A stretch of 64,000 nt of DNA, taken from contig NZ_QKSD01000009.1 in assembly GCF_003234085.1 (NCBI RefSeq), positions 152,116 to 216,115 of the forward strand, in the 5' to 3' direction. This document shows positions 26,564 through 35,323 of this stretch, piece by piece. The DNA is from Curtobacterium sp. MCPF17_052. Its GTDB lineage: Bacteria > Actinomycetota > Actinomycetes > Actinomycetales > Microbacteriaceae. The translations under genes and the position numbers were made by a program. Below the pieces are notes generated by a model. It was not told where the DNA came from. It saw only the letters and a list, made by a program, of their open reading frames with translations, and ran no database searches. The first letter of the stretch is position 1. Each line of letters opens with the position of its first letter.

Positions 26564-26941
26564 CTAGTCGCCGCCCATGCCGGAGAGCATCTCGGGAGCG
26601 ACGATGACGAGCAGGACGATGAGGATCACCGGGTTGGCGAAGAACGCCAGGACCACGCCGATGACGCCGTACCAGCGGCCGAACGACCCGACCGCGGCGA
26701 TGAAGCCCAGGACCGCGGCGACCAGGGTGAGGAACACCACGACGAAGCAGATGCCGAACGCGAAGGTCGTGTCACCGCCCACGAACACCGCGAAGGCGCT
26801 GGCGTCCACCGCGGCGGCGACCACCGCGAGGCCGAGGGCGATCTTGCCGGTGATCGGGTTCTTCCGACGACGAGCTGCAGGCTGCCGGGTGACGTCGACG
26901 GTGCCCTGACGCATCAGTCGCGCGAACTCGTCCGTCGCCAC
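26564..26941 (-). CDS. Hypothetical membrane protein, 125 aa
   Basis: No family recognised. The first 35 residues are cytoplasmic (VATDEFARLMRQGTVDVTRQ, then a basic RRRKNPITGK), followed by about three membrane spans at residues 33-54, 58-82 and 90-113, giving an overall look like small DUF4190-type proteins. GTG 26941 is supported by GAGGAGG just upstream. It is divergent from menC, 148 bp apart, and 50 bp upstream of menB. Confidence 0.65.
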   Translation of the reverse strand: MATDEFARLMRQGTVDVTRQPAARRRKNPITGKIALGLAVVAAAVDASAFAVFVGGDTTFAFGICFVVVFLTLVAAVLGFIAAVGSFGRWYGVIGVVLAFFANPVILIVLLVIVAPEMLSGMGGD

Positions 26942-27089
26942 CGAGCCTCCTCGTCCGTCCTGGCCGGCGATCCTGATCGGCACCGGCACCGCCGACCGGT
27001 GGTCGACCGCAGCGATGCTAGTGCGCTGCCCTGGCGGTCCCCTCGGAGGAACCGTGAGGCGCCCTGGACGCCCCTGCGAAGATGGCCGG

Positions 27090-28112
27090 GTGCCCGATGT
27101 GACCCCGCAGGACCCGTTCGTCCCCGCCGACGTGCCCGAGCTCCGCGACCTGCTTCCGACCGCCCGGGTCGTCGCCCTGCCGATGCGGGTCCGGTTCCGC
27201 GGCATCACCGTCCGCGAGGCGCTCGTGTTCCGCGGTCCCGAGGGCTGGACCGAGTTCTCCCCCTTCGTCGAGTACGACGACACCGAGTCGGCCGCCTGGC
27301 TCCGCGCCGCGGTCGACTTCGGTTGGACCCGGCACGAGCCCGGCGCCGACAGCGTCCCCGTCAACGCCACGGTGCCCGCGATCGCCGCCGCGGACGTCGC
27401 GGACCTGCTCCGTCGCTACCCCGGCTGCACCACCGCGAAGGTGAAGGTCGCCGAACCCGGCACGACGATCGAGGACGACGTCGCCCGGGTCGCCGCGGTC
27501 CGCCGCGTGATGGGCGACGACGCCGACGTGCGGATCGACGCGAACGGCCTGTGGTCCCTCGACCAGGCGACCACCGCCCTCGAGCAGCTGGCACCGTTCC
27601 GACTGCAGTACGCCGAGCAGCCCGTCGCCGCCGTCGCGGACCTCGCCGCGCTGCGCACCCGGGTCGCCGGTCTCGGAGTCCGGATCGCCGCGGACGAGAG
27701 CGTCCGGAAGGCGTCCGACCCGCTCGCCGTCGCCCGTGCCGGCGCCGCGGACGTACTGATCGTCAAGGCGCAGCCCCTCGGCGGGATCACCGCGGCGCAG
27801 GCCGTGATGGCCGAGGCCGGACTGCCCTGCGTGGTCTCCAGCGCGATCGACACCTCGGTCGGCCTGGGCATGGGGGCGTTCCTGGCGTCGCGGGCGATGG
27901 CCCCCGGCTACGCGGCCGGACTGGGCACCGCGGCGATGTTCACGGGAGACCTCACCGCCGAGCCGCTGCTGCCGGTCGGGGGCCGCGTCGCCGTGCGTCG
28001 GGTCGAGCCGGATCCCGACCTCCTCGACCAGTGGGCAGCCTCCCCCGAGCGGACCGGGTGGTGGCTGGCGCGGCTCCGGCGCGTGCACGCGCTGCTCGTG
28101 GCTCGTCCGTAG
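27090..28112 (+). CDS. menC: o-Succinylbenzoate synthase MenC, 340 aa
   Basis: Enolase-superfamily dehydratase. The second catalytic Lys lies in TAKVKVAEPG near residue 118, metal ligands in VRIDANG, YAEQP and IAADESVRK, and the third lysine in LIVKAQPLGGI near residue 225. GTG 27090 (VPDVTPQDPF) gives the family length; longer in-frame starts run into the divergent gene's promoter. It is the only men gene here beside menF on the plus strand. Confidence 0.93.
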   Translation: MPDVTPQDPFVPADVPELRDLLPTARVVALPMRVRFRGITVREALVFRGPEGWTEFSPFVEYDDTESAAWLRAAVDFGWTRHEPGADSVPVNATVPAIAAADVADLLRRYPGCTTAKVKVAEPGTTIEDDVARVAAVRRVMGDDADVRIDANGLWSLDQATTALEQLAPFRLQYAEQPVAAVADLAALRTRVAGLGVRIAADESVRKASDPLAVARAGAADVLIVKAQPLGGITAAQAVMAEAGLPCVVSSAIDTSVGLGMGAFLASRAMAPGYAAGLGTAAMFTGDLTAEPLLPVGGRVAVRRVEPDPDLLDQWAASPERTGWWLARLRRVHALLVARP

Positions 28113-28126
28113 GCCCGCCGCACGGA

Positions 28127-28170
28127 CGGACGGGAGGCCCGACACCAGCTGGTGTCGGGCCTCCCGTCCG
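28127..28170. terminator. 44-bp perfect palindrome between menC and ccsB
   Basis: The two 22-nt arms (CGGACGGGAGGCCCGACACC and its complement, plus AG/CT at the centre) are perfectly complementary. Convergent genes on both sides make it a bidirectional terminator. Confidence 0.8.
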
Positions 28171-28203
28171 CCTGCGACCCGTCTGGGGAGCCGGGCCGTC
28201 CGG

Positions 28204-29217
28204 TCACAGACCGGAGTAGCTGTGCAGCCCCTTGAAGAAGACGTTGACGACCGAGAAGTTGAACATCACAGCGGCGAAGCCGATGAGCGCGAGCCACGAC
28301 GACCGGGCGCCACGCCAGCCGCGGGTCGCCCGCGCGTGGATGTAGCCGGCGTAGAGGACCCAGATGATGAACGTCCAGACCTCCTTCGTGTCCCACCCCC
28401 AGTAGCGACCCCAGGCCCGCTCGGCCCAGATGGCACCGGCGATGAGCGTGAAGGTCCAGAGCACGAAGCCGACGAGGATCACGCGGTAGCTGAGCACCTC
28501 GAGCCGGTCGGCGTCGGGCAGCGTCTCCATGAAACGGAGACCGCGCGAGACCGGACGGCCCTGGCGATACGTCTGGACCAGCTGGGACACCGCCAGGCCG
28601 GCGCCGAGGGCGAAGAACCCGGTGCCGGCGATGGCGACGAAGACGTGGATGACGAGCCAGTAGGACTCGAGCGCGGGCACCAGCGGGCGCACCGGCACGT
28701 AGTAGTTCACGGTCGCGATGCCGAGCAGGATGATCACCAGGCCGGTGATGAACACCCCGAGGAACTTGAGGTCCTGCCAGAACTGCACGAGCAGGAACAC
28801 GGCGATGATCAGGCCCGTGCCCGTCAGCGAGAACTCGAACATGTTGCCCCACGGCACACGGTCGGCCGCGATGCCGCGGAGCACGATCGCGCCGATGTGG
28901 ACGACGAGGGCCAGGATCGTCATCGCCATGCCGACGCGCTCGAACTTCGAGCCACGCTGGCCACCGCCGCCGACGTCGTCACCGTCACGCTTCTGCTGGA
29001 CACGTTCGAGGACGACGGTGCCGCCCTGGACGGTCGCGACCGTGGTGGCGGTCGCGTCGTCACGGTCCGAGGACGAACCACCGCGGGTGGTCTCGAGCCC
29101 GACGTCGCCGGCACGCTTCGCCATGTCGAGCGCGAAGGAGATGAACGCGATGACGTAGACCGCCATCGCGGAGTACGTCAGCACGACCGAGTAGGTCGCA
29201 AGGGTCGTCGTGTTCAC
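28204..29217 (-). CDS. ccsB: Cytochrome c biogenesis protein CcsB/ResC (heme handling), 337 aa
   Basis: System II membrane partner of ResB that carries heme outward and attaches it to apocytochrome c. The tryptophan-rich WWD motif is WGRYWGWDTKEVWTFIIW near residue 265, with flanking His residues (VVHIG, VIHVFVAIAG, IHARATRG). A hydrophilic insert of about 60 residues follows the first span, rich in Gly, Asp and Arg. GTG 29217 overlaps the resB stop by 4 bp. Last gene of the cytochrome c run. Confidence 0.93.
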   Translation of the reverse strand: MNTTTLATYSVVLTYSAMAVYVIAFISFALDMAKRAGDVGLETTRGGSSSDRDDATATTVATVQGGTVVLERVQQKRDGDDVGGGGQRGSKFERVGMAMTILALVVHIGAIVLRGIAADRVPWGNMFEFSLTGTGLIIAVFLLVQFWQDLKFLGVFITGLVIILLGIATVNYYVPVRPLVPALESYWLVIHVFVAIAGTGFFALGAGLAVSQLVQTYRQGRPVSRGLRFMETLPDADRLEVLSYRVILVGFVLWTFTLIAGAIWAERAWGRYWGWDTKEVWTFIIWVLYAGYIHARATRGWRGARSSWLALIGFAAVMFNFSVVNVFFKGLHSYSGL

Positions 29218-30953
29218 TTGCTGATCCTAACGCCGAGGTCCGACATGTGCTTCTGGGCGATGTCCGCGACCGCGCGTTCGAGGTTGGGGTCCTCGCCGCG
29301 GGCGAGCCCGGCGTACTCGAGGTCGAACCCGCCGTCCTCGGCCCCGGTCCGGCGCACCGCCTTGACCCACACGCGACGGCGCGGGACGAACAGCGAGGTG
29401 AGCAGGCCGAGGACCGACAGGATCGCGAAGAAGGCGACCCAGAGCTGTGACGGGTCGTGGTGCACGTCGAGGGACACGTACCGCTTGACCCCGTCGAACG
29501 TGATCGAACCGGCGCCGTCCGGCAGCTGCTTCGTCTGACCGGGCTTCATCGCGATGCTCGCCGTGTCGGACTGCCGGCCCGCGATCTGCTGCAGGCCCTT
29601 GGTCGAGAGCTGGTAGACGCTCTGCGGCACGCCGTCGTCGAGGCCGAGGTCGCCGGTGTACACCTGCAACGACAGCATCGGGTTCTTGACGTCCGGGTAG
29701 TTCGAGGTGAAGGCGCCGGCGTTGGTGCCGCTGGTCTGCTGCACGGCGGTCGGGTAGAAGAACCCGATCATGCCGAGCTGGTCGGGCGACGCGTCCGGCA
29801 CCTTGATGACACCGGTGGAGGTGTAGTTCCCGTCCTCGGGCAGGAACGGCACGACGTCCTGGAACGCCACGTTGCCCTTGCCGTCGCGGACGGTGACCTG
29901 CATCGCGTACCCGTTGCCGAGCAGGTAGACGTTCGTCCCGCCGATCGCCAGCGGCTCGTTCACGCCGAGGCGGCTCGTCTTCGCGGTGCCGTCCTTCGTG
30001 CGTGCCGTGACGGTGGCCGAGTAGTCGGTCGCCTGGCCGAGGGCGTCGAGGTTCGTCTCCTCGTACTTCGTCGTGAACCGGTCGAGGGTCAGGTTGTAGC
30101 CCTTGAGGTCCGACTGCGAGAACCAGCGTCCGGGGTTGAACGAGTCGTACGAGCCGAGGACGTTGGTGAACGTCTGCCCCTCGACCAGCAGCCGCTGCCC
30201 GGTGTAGCTGAACCCGCCGCCCAGGCCGACCGCGAGCAGCACGCCGACGAGCGCCGCGTGGAACACCAGGTTGCCGGTCTCGCGCAGGTACCCGCGTTCG
30301 GCGCTGACCGAGTCACCGAACCGCTCGACGCGGTAGCCCGACTTCCGCAGCTGCGTCATGGCCGTCGTGACCGCGTGGTCGACGGTCGGGAGGCCCGTGG
30401 TCGCGCCCGCATCGCCGTCGACGGTCTCGGGACTGATCGTCACGGACCGGTAGCCGGCCAGGCGGCCGAGTCGCGCCGGGGTCCTCGGCGGCCGGGTGCG
30501 GAGCGCCTGCCAGTGGTGCCGGGTGCGCGGCACGATGCAGCCGATGAGCGAGATGAAGAGGAGCAGGTAGATCGCCGAGAACCACACCGAGGTGTAGGTG
30601 TCGAAGACCTGCAGTTTCTCGAGCACCGGGGACAGTTGCGGGTGGCTGTTCTTGTACTGCACGACGCCGTTGGGGTCCGCCTGGGTCTGCGGCACGAGGG
30701 AACCCGGGATCGCCGCGAGGGCGAGGAGCATGAGCAGGAAGAGCGCCGTCCGCATGCTCGTCAGCTGCCGCCAGGCGAACCGGAGGGAGCCGACCAGACC
30801 GAGCTTCGGCTGCGTGACGCCGTCGGACTCGTCGACCACGACGGGCGTGCCGTCGACGTGGTCGGACGGGCGCTGCGGGTCGGACGAGCTGTCGGCGCCG
30901 GTGGTGCCGGCGTCCGTCCGGCCGTCTTCGTCGATGTCAGACCGCGGGGACAT
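29214..30953 (-). CDS. resB: Cytochrome c biogenesis protein ResB, 579 aa
   Basis: System II apocytochrome-heme ligation component. Membrane spans lie near residue 55 (ALFLLMLLALAAIPGSLVPQ), near 120, near 210 and near 515, with a large extracytoplasmic domain between the last two. LGLVGSLRFAWRQLTSMRTALFLL is the conserved N-terminal start. The first 40 residues are acidic and variable. Its end overlaps ccsB by 4 bp and its start overlaps ccdA by 17 bp. Confidence 0.93.
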   Translation of the reverse strand: MSPRSDIDEDGRTDAGTTGADSSSDPQRPSDHVDGTPVVVDESDGVTQPKLGLVGSLRFAWRQLTSMRTALFLLMLLALAAIPGSLVPQTQADPNGVVQYKNSHPQLSPVLEKLQVFDTYTSVWFSAIYLLLFISLIGCIVPRTRHHWQALRTRPPRTPARLGRLAGYRSVTISPETVDGDAGATTGLPTVDHAVTTAMTQLRKSGYRVERFGDSVSAERGYLRETGNLVFHAALVGVLLAVGLGGGFSYTGQRLLVEGQTFTNVLGSYDSFNPGRWFSQSDLKGYNLTLDRFTTKYEETNLDALGQATDYSATVTARTKDGTAKTSRLGVNEPLAIGGTNVYLLGNGYAMQVTVRDGKGNVAFQDVVPFLPEDGNYTSTGVIKVPDASPDQLGMIGFFYPTAVQQTSGTNAGAFTSNYPDVKNPMLSLQVYTGDLGLDDGVPQSVYQLSTKGLQQIAGRQSDTASIAMKPGQTKQLPDGAGSITFDGVKRYVSLDVHHDPSQLWVAFFAILSVLGLLTSLFVPRRRVWVKAVRRTGAEDGGFDLEYAGLARGEDPNLERAVADIAQKHMSDLGVRISK

Positions 30954-31683
30954 AGCTCTGGATCACCGCCCCGACGCTCGACATGACGGCCGACCAGATG
31001 CCGGTGACCATGAGCAGACCGATGACGATCAGGATCGCTCCTCCGATGATGTTGACGGTGCGCATGTGCCGCTTGACGACACCGATCGCGCCCGAGGCCC
31101 AGCCGGCGCCGAGGGCGACGAGCAGGAACGGGACGCCGAGTCCGATGCAGTACGCGATGCCGAGCACGACGCCCTGCCACGCGCTGCCGGACTGGAAGCT
31201 GATGAGGTTGATGGCCGCCAGGGTCGGACCGATGCAGGGCGTCCACCCGAGTGCGAAGACGATGCCGAGCAGCGGTGCGCCGAGCAGACCGGTGCGGGGG
31301 GTGAAGTTCGTCTTGACGGTCCGCTGCAGGAACGTGAACCGGCCGATGAACACCAGCCCCATCGCGATCACGACGATGCCCATGAGCTGGACGATGAGGT
31401 CACGCCAGCGCACCAGCCAGAAGCCGACGGCGCCGGCGGCCGCGGACCCGAGGACGAAGATGACCGTGAAGCCGAGCACGAAGAGGAGCACACCGAGCAG
31501 CACCCGTCCGCGGGAGTGGCGGCTGCCGTCCGCGATGCCGCTGACGTAACCGAGGTAGCCCGGCACGAGGGGAAGGACGCACGGCGACAGGAAGGACACC
31601 AGCCCGGCGAGCGCCGCCACCGGCAGGCCGACGAGGAGCTGCCCGCTGAAGATCGCGTCGGCGAAGGGGTTCCCGCTGGACAC
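30937..31683 (-). CDS. ccdA: Cytochrome c biogenesis / thiol-disulfide transporter CcdA, 248 aa
   Basis: DsbD-like membrane protein passing electrons from thioredoxin to ResA. About six membrane spans; the two redox cysteines sit in SFLSPCVLPLVPGYLGYVSG near residue 30 and GWTPCIGPTLAAINL near residue 145. GTG 31683 begins 3 bp after the resA stop. The four genes resA, ccdA, resB, ccsB form one operon behind the histidine phosphatase gene. Confidence 0.94.
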   Translation of the reverse strand: MSSGNPFADAIFSGQLLVGLPVAALAGLVSFLSPCVLPLVPGYLGYVSGIADGSRHSRGRVLLGVLLFVLGFTVIFVLGSAAAGAVGFWLVRWRDLIVQLMGIVVIAMGLVFIGRFTFLQRTVKTNFTPRTGLLGAPLLGIVFALGWTPCIGPTLAAINLISFQSGSAWQGVVLGIAYCIGLGVPFLLVALGAGWASGAIGVVKRHMRTVNIIGGAILIVIGLLMVTGIWSAVMSSVGAVIQSYVPAV

Positions 31684-31686
31684 GGG

Positions 31687-32328
31687 TCAGGACGCCTTGC
31701 CGGTGAGCTCGTCGTCCACCAGGGTCTTCAGGATGCTCGGCCCGTCGACGGCTCCGAGCACGCGGGCCGCGACCCGGCCCCGCTTGTCGAGGACGATCGT
31801 GGTCGGCACGGCGTTCGGGGCGATCTCGCCGGAGAGCGCGAGCTGCATGGTGCCGGTGCGGGCGTCGAGCACGGTCGGGTAGTGGACGCCGAACTTCCGC
31901 TCGAACGCCTTCGCGGTGCCGGCCTCGTCGCGGACGTTGACGCCGATGAAGTGGACGTCGTCGTCGGCGAACTCGTCCTGGACCGTGTTGAGGTGCCCGG
32001 CTTCGGCGCGGCAGGGCGGGCAGCCGGCGTACCAGAAGTTGATGACCACGACGTCGCCGCGCATGGCCTTCGCCGAGAGTTCGTCACCGTCCATCGACTT
32101 CGCGGTGAAGTCGATCGGGTCGGTCCGCTTGTCGACCGCGACCTCGGTCACCGCTCCGGTGCCGGAGATGTAGTTCTGGGTGCTGCCCTTGCCGTACTGC
32201 TGGGCGAGTGAACCGTCGGCCGAGGTGCACCCGACCAGCACGAGTGCGGCGGCGAGGGCGATCGCGGCGGCCCCGGTGGTCCGGAGACGTGTGGTGCGGA
32301 CACGGCTCGATCGGGTTGTGCGGGTCAC
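31687..32328 (-). CDS. resA: TlpA/ResA-like thioredoxin lipoprotein, 213 aa
   Basis: Extracytoplasmic thiol-disulfide reductase keeping apocytochrome c cysteines reduced. The signal sequence has an Arg-rich start, a hydrophobic stretch and lipobox LVGC near residue 34. The redox motif CPPC is in FWYAGCPPCRAEAGHL near residue 103, and the cis-proline region AVPTTIVLDKRG follows. GTG 32328 has AGGAG upstream and overlaps the phosphatase stop by 4 bp. Confidence 0.92.
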   Translation of the reverse strand: MTRTTRSSRVRTTRLRTTGAAAIALAAALVLVGCTSADGSLAQQYGKGSTQNYISGTGAVTEVAVDKRTDPIDFTAKSMDGDELSAKAMRGDVVVINFWYAGCPPCRAEAGHLNTVQDEFADDDVHFIGVNVRDEAGTAKAFERKFGVHYPTVLDARTGTMQLALSGEIAPNAVPTTIVLDKRGRVAARVLGAVDGPSILKTLVDDELTGKAS

Positions 32329-32981
32329 ACTGCTCCTTCGTCGACGGCTGACCCGCGGAGGTCGGCCGCCGGGTCCGCGTACCCGACCTCGGTGAAGCGA
32401 CCGGCGGCGGTGTCGGGTACCCGCTGGAGGCTCGTGATGCTGGACAGGTCGCAGCGGCGCTTGCGCGGGTCGTGCCAGAGCGGCTCCCCCGCCAGGCGTC
32501 GGTGCACCATCCAGATCGGCAGTTGGTGGCTGACGAGGACGACGTCCCCGCCGTCGACGCTCTCCCACGCGGTGGCGACGGCGGCGAGCATGCGGTTCGC
32601 GATCGACTCGTACGCCTCCCCCCAGCTCGGTCGCCAGGGGTTCGCGATCCACGGCCACTCCGCCGGGCGGCGGACGGAGCGCTTGGTGAACCCGGGGGGC
32701 TGACCCTCGTACCGGTTCGTCGGCTCGATCAGGCGTTCGTCGAGACGGACGTCCAGTCCGTACGCGGCTGCCCAGGGAGCGGCGGACTCCTGCGTGCGCT
32801 GCAGCGGCGAGGCGACGATCGCGCGGACGTCGACCCCGGCGTCCTTCCAGGCGGCGGCGGACGCCCCGGCCATCCGGGTGCCGAGCTCGCTCAGACCGAA
32901 GCCCGGGAGCCGCCCGTAGAGCACACGGTCGGGGTTGTGGACCTCGCCGTGGCGCACGAGGTGGATCGTGTTCGCGGGCAT
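32325..32981 (-). CDS. Histidine phosphatase family protein, 218 aa
   Basis: Phosphoglycerate-mutase-like fold with catalytic LVRHGEVHNP near residue 7, SPLQRTQESA, and the second histidine in LVSHQLPIWM. Substrate unknown; the same gene precedes the cytochrome c operon in other actinobacteria. ATG 32981 (MPANTIHLVRHGE) is used because TACACT sits 7 nt before it. It is the first gene of the run into resA. Confidence 0.88.
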   Translation of the reverse strand: MPANTIHLVRHGEVHNPDRVLYGRLPGFGLSELGTRMAGASAAAWKDAGVDVRAIVASPLQRTQESAAPWAAAYGLDVRLDERLIEPTNRYEGQPPGFTKRSVRRPAEWPWIANPWRPSWGEAYESIANRMLAAVATAWESVDGGDVVLVSHQLPIWMVHRRLAGEPLWHDPRKRRCDLSSITSLQRVPDTAAGRFTEVGYADPAADLRGSAVDEGAV

Positions 32982-32988
32982 GGGTTCC

Positions 32989-32994
32989 AGTGTA
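32989..32994 (-). promoter_or_regulatory. -10 TACACT, leaderless start of the phosphatase-cytochrome c operon
   Basis: On the minus strand TACACT, then GGAACCC, then the ATG at 32981. Confidence 0.55.
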
Positions 32995-33059
32995 GGTCGG
33001 TCCGGCTCACCCACCCGCCGCACAGCAGATCCACGGCTGCACGACCGTTCAGCGGGCCG

Positions 33060-34550
33060 TCACCCGAGGTGGCCGGAGAGCCGTCCGTGCAGGGCGATCG
33101 ACGCGGTGTCCAGGTTGACGACCTCGACGCTCGAACCGTGCTTGGCGAACCGCTGCTCGACCCCGTCGAGGGCGGCCACGGTGCTGGCGTCGAAGACGTG
33201 CGCGTCGGTCATGTCGATGACCACGTGTTCCGGGTCCTCGGCGTACGAGAACCGCGTGACCAGGTCGTTCGACGACGCGAAGAACAGGGCACCGCGGACC
33301 CGGTAGCGGACCGTGTGCTCGTCGACCGGCTCGCGGACGACCTCGACCACGTGCGCGACCCGGCGTGCGAAGACGAGCGCCGCGACGACCACACCGGCCA
33401 GGACCCCGGTCGCCAGGTTGTTCGTCGCCAGGACCACCAGCACGGTGATGACCATCACGGCGGTCTCCCCCAGGGGCATCCGGCGGAGCGTGCGGGGGCG
33501 GACGCTGTGCCAGTCGAAGGTCGCGACGCAGACCATGAGCATGACGGCGGTCAGCGCGGCCATCGGGATCTCGGCGACCACGTCGTGCAGCACGATCGTG
33601 AGCACCAGGATCGCGGCCCCCGCGGTGAAGGTCGACACCCGCGTCCGGGCGCCGGCGGTCTTCACGTTGACGACGGTCTGGCCGATCATCGCGCACCCGC
33701 CGGTGCCGCCGAAGAAGGCCGAGGCGATGTTCGCGATGCCCTGGCCCCACGACTCCCGCCAGGCGCTCGACCGGGTCTCGGTGACGGCGTCGACGAGCTG
33801 GGCGGTGAGCAGGGTCTCGATGAGCCCGACGATCGCGACGCCGAACGCGTACGGCGCGATGAGCCGCAGGGTGTCGAGCGTGAACGGCACCGTCACACCG
33901 TTGAACCCGGGCAGCGCGGTCGGCAGCGCGCCCTCGTCACCGACGGTCGGGACCGCGACACCGAACAGGATCGTGATGCCGGTGATCACGATCACGGCGA
34001 TGAGCGGTGCCGGGACCGCCCTGGTGAGGAACGGGACACCGATGATGAGCCCGATGCCGAGCGCGGTCAGCGGCCAGACGACGAACGGGACGTCGTCACC
34101 GAACAGGTTGGGCAGCTGCGCGGTGAAGATCAGGATCGCGAGCGCGTTCACGAAGGCGACGTTCACGCTCCGCGGGATGAAGCGCATCAGCCGGGCGACC
34201 CCGAGGAACCCGAGCACGAGCTGGAAGACGCCGCCGAGCACGATCGTCGGGACCAGGTAGGCGACGCCGTGGTCGCGCACGAGCGGGGCGATGACCAGCG
34301 CGACGGACCCCGCGGCGGCGGAGATCATCGCCGGACGCCCACCCACGATCGAGATGACGATCGCGAAGACCACGCTCGAGAAGAGCCCGACGGCCGGATC
34401 GACACCCGCGACGACCGAGAACGAGATCGCCTCGGGGATGAGGGCGAGCGCGGTGACGATCCCGGCCAGGACCTCGCGGGTCAGGAGGCGCGGCGAACGC
34501 AGGGCGGACAGGACGCTCGTCGCGCCGGGGACGGTGCTGGTCATCGACAT
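33060..34550 (-). CDS. SulP family inorganic anion transporter, 496 aa
   Basis: SLC26/SulP transporter, carrying sulfate, bicarbonate or related anions. About ten to twelve membrane spans fill residues 25-390, with ALALIPEAISFSVVAGVDP and the FFGGTGGCAMIGQTVVNVKT box near residue 270. The C-terminal STAS domain (about 400-496) contains VVIDMTDAHVFDASTVAAL. The start MSMTSTVPG at 34550 follows TAGAGT by 8 nt. The substrate is not readable. It is divergent from a MerR regulator gene across 76 bp. Confidence 0.9.
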   Translation of the reverse strand: MSMTSTVPGATSVLSALRSPRLLTREVLAGIVTALALIPEAISFSVVAGVDPAVGLFSSVVFAIVISIVGGRPAMISAAAGSVALVIAPLVRDHGVAYLVPTIVLGGVFQLVLGFLGVARLMRFIPRSVNVAFVNALAILIFTAQLPNLFGDDVPFVVWPLTALGIGLIIGVPFLTRAVPAPLIAVIVITGITILFGVAVPTVGDEGALPTALPGFNGVTVPFTLDTLRLIAPYAFGVAIVGLIETLLTAQLVDAVTETRSSAWRESWGQGIANIASAFFGGTGGCAMIGQTVVNVKTAGARTRVSTFTAGAAILVLTIVLHDVVAEIPMAALTAVMLMVCVATFDWHSVRPRTLRRMPLGETAVMVITVLVVLATNNLATGVLAGVVVAALVFARRVAHVVEVVREPVDEHTVRYRVRGALFFASSNDLVTRFSYAEDPEHVVIDMTDAHVFDASTVAALDGVEQRFAKHGSSVEVVNLDTASIALHGRLSGHLG

Positions 34551-34558
34551 CGGCGGCG

Positions 34559-34564
34559 ACTCTA
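34559..34564 (-). promoter_or_regulatory. -10 TAGAGT, leaderless start of the SulP gene
   Basis: On the minus strand TAGAGT, 8 nt, then the ATG at 34550. It lies in the 76-bp space shared with merR. Confidence 0.45.
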
Positions 34565-34626
34565 CCGCCACGTGAGGGTTGCCGCGACCCGGGCACGCTC
34601 TCCACCGGCTCTGCCACGATGTCGAC

Positions 34627-35025
34627 ATGACCGCCCCCGACGCCCCCGCCACCATGCACATCGGCGAACTCGCCGAACGCACCGGGATGTCGCTCCGGTC
34701 GATCCGGCACTACGACGAGGTCGGGCTCCTGGTGCCGAGCGGTCGGACGTCCGGCGGGTTCCGGGTGTACACCGCCGGGGACCTCGAGCGCCTGCTCGTC
34801 ATCCGTCGCATGAAACCCCTCGGGTTCACGCTCGAGGAGATGGCCGGACTGCTCAGGGTGGTCGACGGACTGGCCACGGCGGACCCCACCGAGGCACCGG
34901 CACTGGCAGGACGGCTCGACGAGTTCCTGGCCGACGCACGAGCCCGGCACGCCAGGTTGCTGGAGCGGGCCGCGATGGCCGAGGAGTTCATCGGCACCCT
35001 CGGACGACTGCGCTCCTCGGTCTGA
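34627..35025 (+). CDS. MerR family transcriptional regulator, 132 aa
   Basis: DNA-binding winged helix at residues 10-80 with MHIGELAERTGMSLRSIRHYDE and GFRVYTAGDLERLLVIRRMK, then a coiled-coil dimer helix (ARHARLLERAAMAEEFIGTL). No metal-binding cysteines are present, so it is more likely a drug- or redox-type sensor. Divergent orientation suggests it regulates the SulP gene, which is inference. The stop codon lies within the first unit of a 19-bp tandem repeat. Confidence 0.88.
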   Translation: MTAPDAPATMHIGELAERTGMSLRSIRHYDEVGLLVPSGRTSGGFRVYTAGDLERLLVIRRMKPLGFTLEEMAGLLRVVDGLATADPTEAPALAGRLDEFLADARARHARLLERAAMAEEFIGTLGRLRSSV

Positions 35026-35064
35026 CCTGCGCTCCTCGGTCTGACCTGCGCTCCTCGGTCTGAT
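35008..35064 (+). repeat. Three tandem 19-bp repeats at the merR 3' end
   Basis: Unit CTGCGCTCCTCGGTCTGAC occurs at 35008-35026, 35027-35045 and 35046-35064 (last base T). The first unit contains the merR stop codon and each unit carries an in-phase copy of LRSSV-stop in its own frame. Confidence 0.9.
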
Positions 35065-35309
35065 CCGTCCCGTCGGCGACTGCTGCCGGTGCGAGGTGGC
35101 CAGGCCGCAGCACCCGGGACCCTCCGTCATGGGTCCCTCCCCGTGTCGTTCCGCGACCTGGCCACGACGACGACGGTAGGAGCCTGGCGGAGCCGGGACG
35201 GGCCTCCCGTCCGTCCTTGTGGATGAGTGCTGCGACCCGTCCCGCTGTGCAGGAGAGGGCACCGACGAACCGCAGCACTCCCCGTCACCCCACGGGCGCG
35301 CCCGGCCGG

Positions 35310-35315
35310 TAGACT
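35310..35315 (+). promoter_or_regulatory. -10 TAGACT, leaderless start of aspS
   Basis: TAGACT, 8 nt, then the GTG at 35324. The 240 bp between the merR repeats and this site show no gene; a GACGGGCCTCCCGTC hairpin-like sequence lies near 35200. Confidence 0.55.
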
Positions 35316-35323
35316 CGACGACC

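Noticed and set aside
32472..35063. An 863-codon plus-strand frame across the SulP gene
   Set aside because: Antisense to SulP and phosphatase; the apparent protein is a string of Asp/Arg/His with no motifs, and its tail reads the merR region out of frame.
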